From Cepaea nemoralis (taxonomy: Eukaryota; Mollusca; Gastropoda; Stylommatophora; Helicidae): a DNA stretch of 64,000 bases. The position numbers were made by a program, and so were the translations under genes. Below, piece by piece: positions 1 to 9,990 of the stretch. The DNA is taken from positions 548,001 through 612,000 of the forward strand of contig JACEFZ010026849.1 of NCBI GenBank assembly GCA_014155875.1. Reading direction: 5' to 3'. The number at the start of each line of letters is the position of its first letter. The stretch's first letter is position 1. The notes below the pieces were generated by a model. It saw nothing but the letters and a program-made list of their open reading frames with translations, made no database searches and was not told the origin of the DNA.

Positions 1-28
1 AAAGCAGGTTGAATGAGGTGGAAAGTCT

Positions 29-51
29 CCCCCCCCCCCCCCCCCCCCCCC
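29..51. repeat. poly-C tract
   Basis: Uninterrupted run of 23 C at the window edge. The true length is uncertain because assemblies often collapse such runs. Confidence 0.9.
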
Positions 52-162
52 AACAAAACGGATGGGTGGATTCAAGCTCTTCCTAATTTATTCATTCTCA
101 TTCCAAGATACAGTAGAACAGACTACATATAAGTTTTGGACGCTCTCAGTGTCTGACATTCA

Positions 163-505
163 ATGAAAGTGATTTATTACATAAGAGGGATGCAGAGGTG
201 TTTCGAAGACACCAGAGCCGGGTTATATACTGGCCAAGATCTATTGACGCGTCCTCGTCGAGCGTCCTGGGCAACAGGTCCCTTCGGGGGCCTGGCCAAA
301 GTCAGTAGGATCGCCGATTCCTCTGAAGTCAGAGAATGTCTGCCCGTATGGCGAGGAACCACCACTCTGCACACCAATAAGCCAGACATGGGACAACGGA
401 TACGCAAACCTCAGGTCCTGTATGACATCACACTGATGTTGGACAACAGGATGCCTTCATCCGACATACAGGACTTCGCATTTGGAGCTCAAGCCAACAA
501 GCAAG
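163..505. repeat. unassigned repeat-like segment ending in (CAAG)n
   Basis: The reading frame here has no recognisable domain. Around 315-350 the sequence (CTCTGAAGTCAGAG, then ATGGCGAGGAAC) resembles the central part of the tRNA-SINE copies at 9741 and 39561. The segment ends in a short (CAAG)n run near 485-505, as retroposon 3' ends often do. I infer a decayed retroposon rather than a gene. Confidence 0.3.
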
Positions 506-654
506 CAAGCAAGCATTACATAAGATACTTTTCAGTAATTTTTGACTGGTATTTTAATAAAATTTCATTATATCTGTCACAGCCCCATATTACACCTGTT
601 GACTTAATTTAATATAACACATAACTACTGGCCCAATACATGCTTGGATTTGCG

Positions 655-960
655 CACTGCCCGGTGCATGTGTGGTGCGCACCATTTGTATAAGATAGAG
701 AACGGAAGACGTCATTGTTGTGAGGATAGTTAGCGTTTAAGATGGCGATAGACAGGGTCGGGTTTTAGCAGAAGTTTAGGGGTTGGTTAGTAAATGTCAT
801 TAGTGGCTAGATGGTTTAGCAGGTTATCGGTGATTAGGTAGTCCTTGGGTTAATTATGTTTATTCATGTTTTTGTGGTACCAATGCCTATAACTAATAAA
901 TTTTATTAAAATGTGATCACAACATTGTTGCTGTTTGATTGCCATGACAACCAGTTCGGG
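655..960. repeat. possible solo LTR (weak)
   Basis: A TATA-like TATAAGA near 690, an AATAAA at about 896 and TG/CA-type ends are compatible with a solo LTR. No target-site duplication or second copy is visible in this window, so the call is tentative. Confidence 0.2.
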
Positions 961-1185
961 GCGGTTGGGTGTCATTAGTAATATTACTTTCTGTCATAAG
1001 CTACAGGGTTATGACAATATCCTTGTTATAATTGTTAAACAGGCCTTTTATAATAATGTAAAACAATATAATTATGTTGGAAATTACAGGTCCTTGATTT
1101 TTTTTAAAAATGTGCTGGAGAGAAAAGTGAAGGGAAAACGTATAAAAGGAAGACATTACATCAAGAGATGAACTAAAAGTAGAAT

Positions 1186-1312
1186 GTATGAATGCACCAT
1201 GAAGGCAATGGTTGACTACTGAATGTAAACTTGCCAAGAGATCACAACAGCAAAAAAATAAAAAATGCTGCGTTGACTGCGACATCCTGTAAAGGATATG
1301 CAACTAACTTAA
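1186..1312 (+). repeat. SINE fragment, 3' tail domain only
   Basis: Matches the shared 3' half of the SINEs at 40655 and 40908: a CAATGG...CTACTGAA...AACTTGCCAAG block, then GACATCCTGTAAAGGATATG. The tRNA-like head is missing, as expected for a 5'-truncated insertion. Confidence 0.6.
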
Positions 1313-1958
1313 AAATACAGCTGACTTTCAATGTGGAGATGGCACCTGATGATGATATAAGTTTACAGTATATGCGAACTCAAATACAGAACAACTCCAC
1401 AGCAAACATAAGAGAACTTTCTTGATGGTTAAGAGTTAAGGCACAAGGATTGGAGAGACAAAATCATAACTTAACAATAAATTCATCTTAACCATGGAGT
1501 GGTTACTTCATACATGATATACTTTTCACAATTTATTCTGTCCCATACAGTTGTTAGGGTTACCCAATTTATTCAAATGGTACCAATAAAAAAAACTATA
1601 TGACTAAGAAGCTCAACAAATTGAAAACACATACATGTTCTGACCAAAGTGTTTACCAACAAACAAGAAAAACAAAACAATTACAAACATAAAACAAAGG
1701 AGTACATATCTGGACATTCAAGAGGGAGTAAAAACAAAACTGGACTCAATCCAGAAGTAGTCCAATAAACAAAAAACTGGTTATTGTAAATCATCCTGTC
1801 CTGAAGTATTTGCATTTTTAACACGTGCAACCCAAACTCAAACACAACTTCTTGAGATAGCAATGAACAGGGTTACAACTGTGTGAGACAGAAGTAGTTA
1901 ACAGATGACTGTAAGTTGGCATATACAAGTATATACAAGGACACATACAATAACCAAC
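1313..1958. other. intronic or flanking DNA, nothing recognised
   Basis: Downstream of the last visible exon on the minus strand. I see no exon with good splice sites and no recognisable repeat. The gene's remaining 3' exons should lie here or beyond the window edge. Confidence 0.4.
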
Positions 1959-2204
1959 CTCAGTATATCTGTCCACAGTCGATCCCTTGGAGTCTGCTTC
2001 CCTTGAAGCTTCTGATGTGCACTCTTTTGCAAGAAGGAGTCACTAATGGCTGCCCCTTGCATCATCTCCAGCCAGTCTCTCTCCGACCTTGAGCTCTCTC
2101 TGCCTGAAGTGCTTAAACTCATCACAGCTTTGAGCACCCTCAGTGAGAAATGTGTAGAGAATGGAGAAGCTGGCACTTGAGAAGTCTGCTCTTCAGCCGA
2201 CTGT
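1959..2204 (-). CDS. RLD gene exon 18 (C-terminal region)
   Basis: Acceptor TTATCTAG before 2204, donor GTTGGT after 1959. It starts by completing the codon left open by exon 17 (AG+A = Arg) and leaves two bases open. Encodes 81 codons: Ser/Gln-rich at first, then a helical segment including RSERDWLEMMQGAAISDSF. No domain recognised. The reading frame is open throughout. Confidence 0.8.
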
Positions 2205-2477
2205 CTAGATAAGAGAGAATTTGGTTGAATTAGTTATTTAAATTGAAAAAAGCTGTAGAGATGGAGGAAGATAAAGGATCAGATGGATTGATTTTGTCCA
2301 GAAAATATTTTACAAACACAAAGTCAGTGCAATCCTGGTATAGGACTTGATACATTTGGGTCAAAATGGAAAATTTTGACTTAAAACAAATCATGGTCAT
2401 TATCATGTGCCTTCCTGATAAGTGTGGATGATCATGGTTTGCATCATACACGACCACAAATCTTGGATCAGGTTTGT

Positions 2478-2617
2478 CCCGGGAAGGTTAATAAGGTCAA
2501 CAAATGCCCGCAGAAGTCGGATGTGTCAGCCTAACGGTGCAAGAATGCAGCTCTGCTGTAAACAAGCACAATGCCATCAACGCTGAAAAAACTCTCCGGA
2601 TGAACACAGAAGAAGAA
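2478..2617 (+). repeat. GAA-SINE, complete copy
   Basis: About 140-bp retroposon beginning GGGAAGGTTAA and ending GGATGAACACAGAAGAAGAA. It is flanked by a 13-bp target-site duplication, GGATCAGGTTTGT (2465-2477) and GGATCAGGTCTGT (2618-2630), with one mismatch. Confidence 0.85.
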
Positions 2618-2627
2618 GGATCAGGTC

Positions 2628-2870
2628 TGTGATCTTGTCCTCGTTATGCCATGCAGCCAAACCATCCAAGTGCTTCTCACTGCCTTCCCCTTGCTCTTTT
2701 CTGATAAAGTTTGCCAATTGTCACTAAGTGTATTTCTCCTCATAATGTGCATAACAAATCTTGACCATCTACTTCTAATATATCAAATAAATTTACAGCT
2801 TTCATTTGTTTATTTTAGGACTTTCTCATTCATAAAAAATTTTTAAAAAAATATAAAAGCATGTAGGGCT
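2628..2870 (-). mobile_element. LINE 3'-end fragment (degenerate)
   Basis: Resembles the minus-strand LINE remnants at 44765-45125 and 46690-46990 (shared GCCATGCxG...CTTGCTCTTTTCT and TTTCTCCTCATAxTGTGCATAA blocks). Reading frame destroyed. Confidence 0.5.
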
Positions 2871-3299
2871 CTGGTAAATACACATTGGAATCTTTACTGA
2901 TGCTATGGAATTGGTTCACCCTTGTTGAGAATCTAGTATTATCTATTGGAGAAGACTGAACATTTATGGAGGTATCTGTATGCAAGGCAGGAGGTCCTTT
3001 ACAAACCTAAGCAACCAAATTGAAACTCCCCCTACACTTAACAGCAAACGTGGGTCAAAAGTCACTGTCTCTAGAGGATATATAATAGATTCAATATAGT
3101 TCATAATTATCCATCTGTTCTTATATGTACAAGAATGGTGAAGAATATTCTGCAGTAGACATGGGATCAAAGAACTTCAAACTAAAAAAGTTATGAGATG
3201 GATTAAACATCTGGAGACCTCATTGTCATTTCCTTGTCCATCTCAAATCAAATCCTGGAATTTTCTTTACTGCTAATAAAAGAGTTCTCAAGGAGTGAT

Positions 3300-3470
3300 G
3301 TGATGAATATTACACCACTCAAGTACACCAGCTGCCTTTACTTCCCAAGACCTTTACTAGTACCCATTTTAGGTCGGCTTGAGAACCCTTGACATTTTCA
3401 CAAATCCACCTTGACGTGAATTCCAATGCATGACCACTGGGCCAGCTGGCATGTATGCTAGCCAACTGAT
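3300..3470 (-). repeat. SINE (tRNA-type family 2), degenerate
   Basis: Reverse complement of the family seen at 35107 and 23323: a CCTTTACTTCCCAAGACxTTTACTAGTACCCATTTTAGG segment and a tRNA-like head end near 3470. Confidence 0.5.
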
Positions 3471-3504
3471 GAGCAAAAGAAAGTCAGCACTACTGGGGAT
3501 TGAA

Positions 3505-4165
3505 TTCTTCTTCTTCTTCTGCGTTCATCCGGAGTTTTCTTTTGTCGGACGTAATTGCGTTGTGCCTGTTTACAACAGAGCTGCATTCTTGCGCTGTTAG
3601 GCCGACACATCCGACATCTGCGGGCATTTGTTGACCGGGTTAACCTTTCCAGGGGTTTCTTAGGACGTTTGACTCTCACTGTTGTGTTATCCCCATCCCA
3701 GCTGGCCTATATAGAACAGCCAAAGGCATCCTGGTCAGCCCTCAAGGGAAGGCAGGGGCAGACCATGGGCATTCCCCGCTATCCAAGGAGGCTTCCATAA
3801 TTGCAGAGCCAACACAGTGCTCTGGTATTGGGCTCACCCAAGGAATCGTCACGTCCTGCACATGGCTGCTTAGCCTTCCGTTCACCATAGGCTGTTCTTC
3901 CGGAAGCCAGAAGAATGCAGTCTGCAGATGACATCCACACAGTGAGCTTTCAATTAGGACTTTCCATGTAATGGATTTGCTATCCAAGCAATATTCCATT
4001 TCGTGCCACTAGGACACTTTTTCCACCTTTTATGAAGACCACACAGTGTGCTTTTGATTCGGACTTTCCACATAATGGATTTGCTATCCAAGCAATATTC
4101 AATTTCATGCCTCTGGGAGGCTTGTGTAACCGACATGCCTGTGGTATGAAGTGTGGCAGTCTAAA
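3505..4165 (-). mobile_element. composite GAA retroposon, partial copy
   Basis: Its 3' end is the GAA-SINE module (3505-3655). It continues into the same upstream module as the full element at 29266-30933 (for example GAAGCCTCCTTGGATAGC at about 3780-3800). A stretch of about 73 bp is duplicated inside it (3948-4015 and 4039-4112, both containing GGATTTGCTATCCAAGCAAT). The 5' limit is approximate. Confidence 0.65.
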
Positions 4166-4182
4166 TACTTCTTCATGCACCT

Positions 4183-4398
4183 TTAAATGTCAACCTGAAT
4201 GTAATTAAAGTAAGCTGCAGTTAACTTGAGCTGGTTGATATGTCCATAGAGCTTGTCTTCAAATGAAGCAGGTGTGGGCCAAAATATCTTTCTCTGTTCT
4301 GCATATATTGGGCACTCCTGCAGCAAATGTTTAGCTGCCATTTTACCAATTCCACAATTACATTCATCGGTATCTCCTATCTTTAGTTTATTGAACAA
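4183..4398 (-). pseudogene. LINE ORF, C-terminal zinc-motif segment
   Basis: Encodes DECNCGIGKMAAKHLLQECP, the Cys/His motif that follows the RNase H in many LINEs, and ends the ORF with a stop at 4183. Separated from the RNase H segment by two stop codons. Confidence 0.75.
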
Positions 4399-4584
4399 GT
4401 GGTATTTCAGCCTGTTATGTCCTGTGCGGAGTCTAAAGATTGCTACTTGTTCTGTTCGGTCGAGTTTGTAATATGCATCATCCTTCCGGTGGCCTGGATG
4501 TTCTGATTCCCATTTGGCTCAATAAGTGCTTTTTATAAACCTCTTTGCCTCATTATAGGTTATGTCTATGTCAGGTTGTGGTAG

Positions 4585-4956
4585 TCATCCACCCTCTTTT
4601 GCTAGTCTGTCAGCCTCTTCATTTCCAGGTATACTGCAATGTGATGGGATCCACTGTATTACAACTTTTTTGGATTTCTGGCATAGACCATGGAGTGCTG
4701 CTCTTAGGTCAGCTAGTTCTGTGCTGTTTTTGCTCTTCAGTATTGAGACAGCTGACTTTGCATCTGTGAAGATAGCTATTTGCTTCTCTTTATTTTCCTC
4801 CATCAAGAGCATTTCTGCTGCAGTTTTCAAAGCCTCTACCTCCGCTTTGAAGTTACTTGTGTTTTTTTCATTCCATCTTTTAAATTTAGGAGAATTCCTC
4901 CTCCTCCATTTTCTATTGAATTTTTGGCTGACCCATCTGTATATGCATGGGTCCAA
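4585..4956 (-). pseudogene. LINE RNase H domain
   Basis: Contains FKAEVEALKTAAEM (active-site Glu), AIFTDAKSAV (Asp) and IQWIPSHCSIPGNEEADRLA (His/Asp). The first Asp (AYTDGSAKN) is in the overlapping frame at about 5000, so a frameshift separates them. Confidence 0.85.
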
Positions 4957-6007
4957 TTGCTGCTTTGGTAATGTTCTTTTATGTAGTTTATGGTTATTTT
5001 TCTTCTTTCGGTTTCATTCCGAGTGTTCTTTTTCTCAATACCAGGAATGTTTTCTATCATCTCAGGCAGTTGCTGCTGTCTCCAAGCTGGGAACTTGTCT
5101 GCATTGTAAATGGGTTTGACTGTTGATATGTTAAGTATAGGATCTGCCCTAATCCTTCGTTTTGCAGCTGCTACAAAATTGCTACGCTTCAGTCTTCCCT
5201 TTCCGAAACCATTAAACCTGCTATACATAGGGTGGTCTGTCAATCTTCTAAATTTTTCAGCTTGTTGCTGGGCTCTGCTATCTCTTCTATCCTGCATTGA
5301 TTGTAAACAAGTGATCTTGTCTAATTCATTAACAGGTGTTGTCTTCAGGCTTCCAGTTATGATTCGCATGCCTTGATTTTGGACTCTACTTATTTTGTTA
5401 AAGTTTGACTTAGCTGCTGTTGCCCAAGCTGCAATGCCATATTCCAGTACTGGCCTCACCTGTCCAGTATATAACTTCTTGAGAACTTTCTCATCTGCTC
5501 CCCATGTTGTACCAGCAAGCTTTTTCATGATTGCCATTCTTTGCCTTGCTCTTGTTCGATTTTTCTCAACCTGTGTCTTCCATGTCAGGCGACGATCAAA
5601 GGTGACTCCGAGATAGTTTGGATTTTCTTTATGGCACAATATTTTTCCATTCAATACCAGCTTAGGTTGCTGAGTTTTATTTGAGAGGGAGAACACTGTG
5701 CATGTTGTTTTCTCCTCACTTATCTTCACTAGCCATGATTTTGACCAGTCCTCTAGTGCTAATAAGGCTTGCTGTATTCTGCTGTTAGCTGTACTAATAT
5801 ATTCTTCAGATGTCCATATGGCTAGGTCATCTGCAAAGGAGGATGTGTGTACTCTGGCTGGAAAATTTTCTGTGATGTCATTTATATATGCTAGGAATAA
5901 TGTTGGTGAAAGAACTCCTCCTTGGAAGACACCTTGCTCTAACAGCATCATTTTGCTGGTTTGTCCTTGTACTTTTGTCCTGGCAGTTCTGTTCTCAAGG
6001 TAGTGGC
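4836..6007 (-). pseudogene. LINE reverse transcriptase, C-terminal half
   Basis: Begins HYLENRTAR right after the solo LTR. It includes QGGVLSPTLFLAYINDI and the catalytic FADDLAIW box, then the thumb (NYLGVTFDRRLTWK). It leads into the RNase H start before the frame is lost near 4840. Confidence 0.9.
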
Positions 6008-6615
6008 TGCCTCGACACGCCTATACCGGCAACAGTCGAGGTATCAACTCGTAAAAATGTAAAACAGCAACGAAGGACGAGGAATTAAACTTGCGTCCTT
6101 ACCTTGAATACAAGTGACAATCAATGGCAAAATTCAAGATATCAAAGCGCTACCAGAAGTTTATTCCGTAGCAGACACAGGGACATAAAACTCTCGCAGA
6201 CCTGTAGGTTGATCCCTATAGACGGGATCGGCACCTACTCTACCAATCCACAAATGAGCGCCCAGTCTACCGCGCTCTGCTTGAAGCCATGATCCACTGA
6301 TTCTCAATTCAGGCTGTAATTCCGATCTAGGTTTTAGCACTCGGTTACTTCACTGCTGGATCATCATCATCGAATCCCTCTCCTGACTCAGAGCTGCCTC
6401 ACGCTCATATCATCGCGTCCAGAGGTCACCTCACACAGATCCTCCGAAAACACGTCCTTGTTCGAAAGCACAATCACAGCGTCTCCCGTTGCCATCCAAT
6501 GACGTTGTCCACATTTTTCTTGGATTCCTTTGTTGACGTCCACTTTAGTGTCCGAGTGGGAAATTCCAGTTTTCCACTTTACACTTTTCATGGTGGTGCG
6601 TGCCGCCGTATGGCA
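6008..6615 (-). mobile_element. solo LTR inside the LINE
   Basis: A 608-bp sequence with TG...CA ends on the minus strand and a 5-bp target duplication, GTGGC at 6003-6007 and 6616-6620. It is a diverged relative of the 621-bp LTRs at 53615 and 59173: both start TGCCA, share CAACGTCATTGGAYGGCAAC, and carry a GGAATAAA signal. Removal rejoins WISH to YLEN in the LINE RT. A solo LTR implies LTR-LTR recombination after insertion. Confidence 0.85.
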
Positions 6616-6993
6616 GTGGCTGATCCATTTATACATTTTCCCACAAACATGCATTTGTTGCAGTTTTACTTTCAGTCCTTCCTTCCATACTTTATCAAAT
6701 GCTTTTTCTAAATCTATCCAGACCGCTAGTGTGTGCTTTTTCTCTTGGAAGGCATCCTCTATTTCCTGAGCTATATAGGTTATTTGATCTTCAGTGGATC
6801 TGTACTTTCTGAATCCTGCTTGGTGTGGTGTTAAGAGATTGTTTTCTTCCAGGTGCCATGTTAGCCTGCCATTGATAATGCGTTCCATTAATTTTCCTAC
6901 ACAGCTAAGTAGACTGATAGGTCGATAGCCATTTGGTTCTTCCAGGTCTTTTCCTTTCTTTGGGACTGGTATTAGTATAGCTTCCTTCCATGC
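6616..6993 (-). pseudogene. LINE reverse transcriptase, N-terminal part
   Basis: In frame with the endonuclease ORF after the TAG at 6994-6996. Shows the RT0-RT2 region: NGYRPISLLSCVGKLMERII, HQAGFRKYRSTEDQ and the first catalytic Asp in WIDLEKAFDKVW. It stops at the solo LTR. Confidence 0.88.
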
Positions 6994-8622
6994 CTATGGG
7001 ACTATTCCTCTCTTCCAGCTGTAATTTAGGACTGCTAGTAGTTTCTTTTTTGCCTTAGTGCCTAGTCCTATTAGCATTTCATTTGTGATTCCATCCTTTC
7101 CTAGTGATTTCTTCTTTTTTAGGGTATTCATTGCCTGTTCCATTTCTTCCATTGTTAGACTTGCCATCATATATTCTGCTGCTGTCTCTGTATTACTATG
7201 ATGTATCTGTTTGTCTCTGATTGCTTTCTTCTGTTCGGTTGTAATATCAATGTGGTTTGCACTGGCATAGTGTTCCATTAGTGCATTTGCAGCCTTTTTT
7301 CCTGTAAGCAAAGCATTTCCTTGTTTAATTGTTATTTGTTTGTTTCTAGGTCCTTCATTGTTCATGGCTTTCACTAGTTTCCATAGTTTGTTTCCATCCC
7401 TGTCAAAGTTCAGGTCTTCTGTTTTTTCCCTCCAACAATCTCTTGTTGTTTGATTTACTGTTCTTTTATATTTTGCTGAGATGGCTTTGAGAGAGATGTT
7501 CGCTTCAGTTGTTTGTTCTCTCTCTGCTGCCTTCCTGGCATCTTCAACTTTGTCCTCCAAAATTTGTAGTTCTTCAGTCCAGTATGGTTTGTAATTTTTC
7601 CTCGCTCCTCTTGGAATAGACTCAGTGGCTGCCTGTATTATTGCTCTGTTTAGACTTTCTACCATTTGCTTCATGTTGCCATATCGTGTATTTATGTTTT
7701 CACAATATTTGTCTGTTAGTATGGCAAATCTGTCCCAATCTGCTCGTTTGTAATTCCAGCGGGGCAAAGGCTTTTGCTCCTGTGGAACATACTCCATATT
7801 CATTACAAGCTTGATTGGTCTGTGGTCACTACCTGCTAATTGGTCAAGCACATGGCGATCGATTTTGTGGAGGATGTCTCCTGTGCAGAAAGCTAAGTCT
7901 GGAGTAGAAGTGGTAAGCCATCTTCTGAAGTAGAAGCTCGGTGTGTCATCTGCTTTGTTGAGTAGATGGAGATTTGAGTCTATTTCCCAGTCCTCCACTT
8001 CATCTCCTCTTTTGTCAGTATCTGGGTATCCCCATCTTTCTGAACGGCTATTAAAGTCTCCGACAATAATGCAGTTTGTGTAAGTTATTTTCATGTTTGA
8101 GAGTGTAAGGTCCTTATCTGCTGGGCTATACAGATTGTAAATTCTTATTTTCACATCCTTTATCATTATATCAACACCTATAATTTCCGTTTGGTTGTCA
8201 GAGATCACAGATACTTCGCTGCAAGGTATTGTATTTCGTGTAAGTATTAGAACTCCTCCTTTGTGTCCTTCGCGGTCAAAACGTGTGGCCTGGTATCCTC
8301 TGACTGAGAATTTGCGATTGGCATTGAGGTGTGTCTCTTGAATACATGCAACATCTATCCTATCTTTATGAAGACGCTTAGTTAGGGAGACTTTCTTGTT
8401 ATAAACTCCTTCGGCATTCCACTGTAGCATGTTGAGTGTCCTGGGTATTTGGTCAATAGCTCTTAACCTACTCCTCTGTGCCTTGACTCCACAGCACAGG
8501 GGAAGGTGACCACCAGTAGTCATGGGTGGACCCCCTCGAGGCAGGGGGCCCGGCACTATCACCGCCTGATGGGACTTCACGGGATTAGCACCATAACGAT
8601 TAATTTTAAATTGTGACATCAT
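6994..8622 (-). CDS. LINE endonuclease ORF (543 codons, ends at a TAG)
   Basis: Apurinic-type (exonuclease/endonuclease/phosphatase) domain. Motifs in order: LNMLQWNAEGV, CIQETHLN (catalytic Glu), GGVLILTRN, NLYSP, IIVGDFNSR, and SDHRPI near the end. A basic linker leads to the RT. The TAG at the end interrupts IVP-x-AWKEA, where other LINEs continue, so it is a nonsense mutation rather than the natural stop. Expected role: nicking target DNA to prime reverse transcription. Confidence 0.88.
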   Translation of the reverse strand: MMSQFKINRYGANPVKSHQAVIVPGPLPRGGPPMTTGGHLPLCCGVKAQRSRLRAIDQIPRTLNMLQWNAEGVYNKKVSLTKRLHKDRIDVACIQETHLNANRKFSVRGYQATRFDREGHKGGVLILTRNTIPCSEVSVISDNQTEIIGVDIMIKDVKIRIYNLYSPADKDLTLSNMKITYTNCIIVGDFNSRSERWGYPDTDKRGDEVEDWEIDSNLHLLNKADDTPSFYFRRWLTTSTPDLAFCTGDILHKIDRHVLDQLAGSDHRPIKLVMNMEYVPQEQKPLPRWNYKRADWDRFAILTDKYCENINTRYGNMKQMVESLNRAIIQAATESIPRGARKNYKPYWTEELQILEDKVEDARKAAEREQTTEANISLKAISAKYKRTVNQTTRDCWREKTEDLNFDRDGNKLWKLVKAMNNEGPRNKQITIKQGNALLTGKKAANALMEHYASANHIDITTEQKKAIRDKQIHHSNTETAAEYMMASLTMEEMEQAMNTLKKKKSLGKDGITNEMLIGLGTKAKKKLLAVLNYSWKRGIVP

Positions 8623-8744
8623 GAATCAAGTTACGTTGCACTGCTTTGTCAAGCCTGTGGCTCAGTACATCCGATTTTGACAAGCATTTGTTTGGGGTGC
8701 TTTCCTTAGCCTTTGACTGTCCCCAGTCTACCTACAAGGCAGCA

Positions 8745-8897
8745 GGTTTGTGTGTCGCTTGGTCCGGTCCCTCTCCCTTGACCTGTCCAACATGGGTGAC
8801 CCTACCAGTAGCTGTGCTACCGTCGGCATAGCTCTTGGGGTCATTGGAACGTGCAAGCCCCTCTACCTCGTCACGGTGGTCATACAACAGAGAGGGG
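8745..8897 (-). ncRNA. candidate HDV-like ribozyme at the LINE 5' end
   Basis: Pairings found by eye on the minus strand. P1 is 7 bp, 8897-8891 with 8864-8858. P3 is 3 bp, 8877-8875 with 8867-8865, with a 7-base loop. P4 is 8850-8846 with 8771-8767, including one G.U. P2 is 8887-8879 with 8756-8748, with two mismatches. A C at 8762, followed by CAAG, sits where the catalytic C of J4/2 should be. HDV-like ribozymes are known to free the 5' ends of several non-LTR retrotransposons. Activity is inferred, and the P2 mismatches may have weakened this copy. Confidence 0.6.
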
Positions 8898-9224
8898 GGG
8901 AGGGGGGATTGAATTCTGGAACACTTTGTCAGCAACCCAAAGTATTAACTATTATAGAAACGGTAAATACAAGAAGTAATAGGGCTACTGCCAGCCAGCT
9001 GAAAGGAACTCTGTAAGATAACAGGGAAAACTGTGCAGAGAAGATAAATAAGAGAGAATACTCAGCACACCAAGATTAAAGAGTGACAATGTTCTGCATC
9101 AGCAGAAACAGTACACCACAATTAAAATTTGCTAAGTTTTCATTTATATCTAACATGTTTCAATGAAAAGCCAAAAGTACAGACATGAGAACTAACATAC
9201 TACATTCTGAATGGTTGCTGGGAA

Positions 9225-9540
9225 TTCAGAACATAATAATAATCCACATATGTCCTCTGTGCTGTGTATCCACCTTGTTGCGATGAAGGGGCTTGTGTGT
9301 TCCATTGACCCCAAAAGCTTTGCTGACAGTAGCACAGCTACTGGTAGGGCTTCCCATGATAGACAGGTCAAGAGGTATCAATCAGACACGGTGATGCACA
9401 AACCTGCTGCTTTGTAAATAGACTGGGAACAGTCAAAGGCTAATTACAACAAATCGGAAATAAAATACTTGTTGAAGTCACATGTACTGAGTCACAGGTT
9501 TGACAAAACAGTGCAAGAAATTCATTAAATGATGTCAACC
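9225..9540 (+). repeat. isolated copy of the LINE 5' region, decayed
   Basis: Matches the first ~290 bases of the LINE at 8897, in opposite orientation (AGGGGCTTG, TTCCATTGACCCCAAAAGC, GCACAAACCTGCTGC). The P1 strands no longer pair well. It ends about 20 bp from the exon 17 donor. Confidence 0.65.
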
Positions 9541-9561
9541 ACATACAATAATATACTATAC

Positions 9562-9668
9562 CTTAGTACTACCTCTACGAGCCAAGGAGCCAGCTTAGGC
9601 AGATGTTCAGAAAATATATCCTCCAACCTCTCAGTTGGGAATTTGTATGTCTGCCAACAGTAGAGGGC
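9562..9668 (-). CDS. RLD gene exon 17
   Basis: Acceptor CTAATTTAG before 9668, donor GTATAG after 9562. Thirty-five codons plus two bases, including ALYCWQTYKFPTERLEDIF and LPKLAPWLVEVVL. Helical; no domain recognised. Joins in frame to exons 16 and 18. Confidence 0.85.
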
Positions 9669-9740
9669 CTAAATTAGAAGAGGAAATACTCATTAGTTTA
9701 CGTTTACATTATGAATGTAAATAATTACATCTAGATATGG

Positions 9741-9990
9741 AGGTCAGCATGGCTGAATGGATAAGAGCGCTTGTTCTTACACATCCAGTGTGTTGATGCC
9801 CAGGTAACGATTTCAACCCCTACACCGGTCAGTTGGACTAAAATGTTGACTTCTCGTCCTTGACTTGGGGGTGTAAATTACAAGTACCTCTGAAGTCAGA
9901 GTGTGTTCACCTGATGGCGAGGGACACTGGTAATAGGTAAAGCTAATCCACATGCAAATATCAGTCCAGTGCACTAGAAGCACATGTATC
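9741..9990 (+). repeat. tRNA-derived SINE, family 1
   Basis: Head AGGTCAGCATGGCTGAATGG resembles a tRNA box A. The box B-like region (GATTTCAACCCC) is slightly diverged. The body has CCTCTGAAGTCAGAG and ATGGCGAGGGACAC. Runs into the 35-bp array. Confidence 0.75.

Larger units (their letters stand above)
4150..8897 (-). mobile_element. RNase-H-bearing LINE, nearly full length, split by a solo LTR
   Basis: A non-LTR retrotransposon read 5'->3' on the minus strand: HDV-like ribozyme fold (8897-8745), apurinic endonuclease, reverse transcriptase, RNase H and a C-terminal CxC/HxxxxC zinc motif. RNase H plus an apurinic endonuclease suggests the I group. The ORF is open from 8622 except for one TAG at 6994-6996. 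It is cut at 6003-6620 by a solo LTR, then carries one frameshift near 4850-4950 and a few stops after the RNase H. Damage is light for its length, so the insertion is fairly recent. It lies in intron 17 in the same orientation as the host gene. Confidence 0.92.

Noticed and set aside
163..612. 149-codon ORF on the plus strand
   Set aside because: No domain, no homologue recognised, ends in a simple repeat; more likely a chance frame in a retroposon.
655..960. Solo LTR as a firm call
   Set aside because: No duplication, no second copy; kept only as a weak feature.
6388..6888. 166-codon ORF read as one protein
   Set aside because: It fuses the LINE RT (to 6616) with solo LTR sequence; the second half is not coding.
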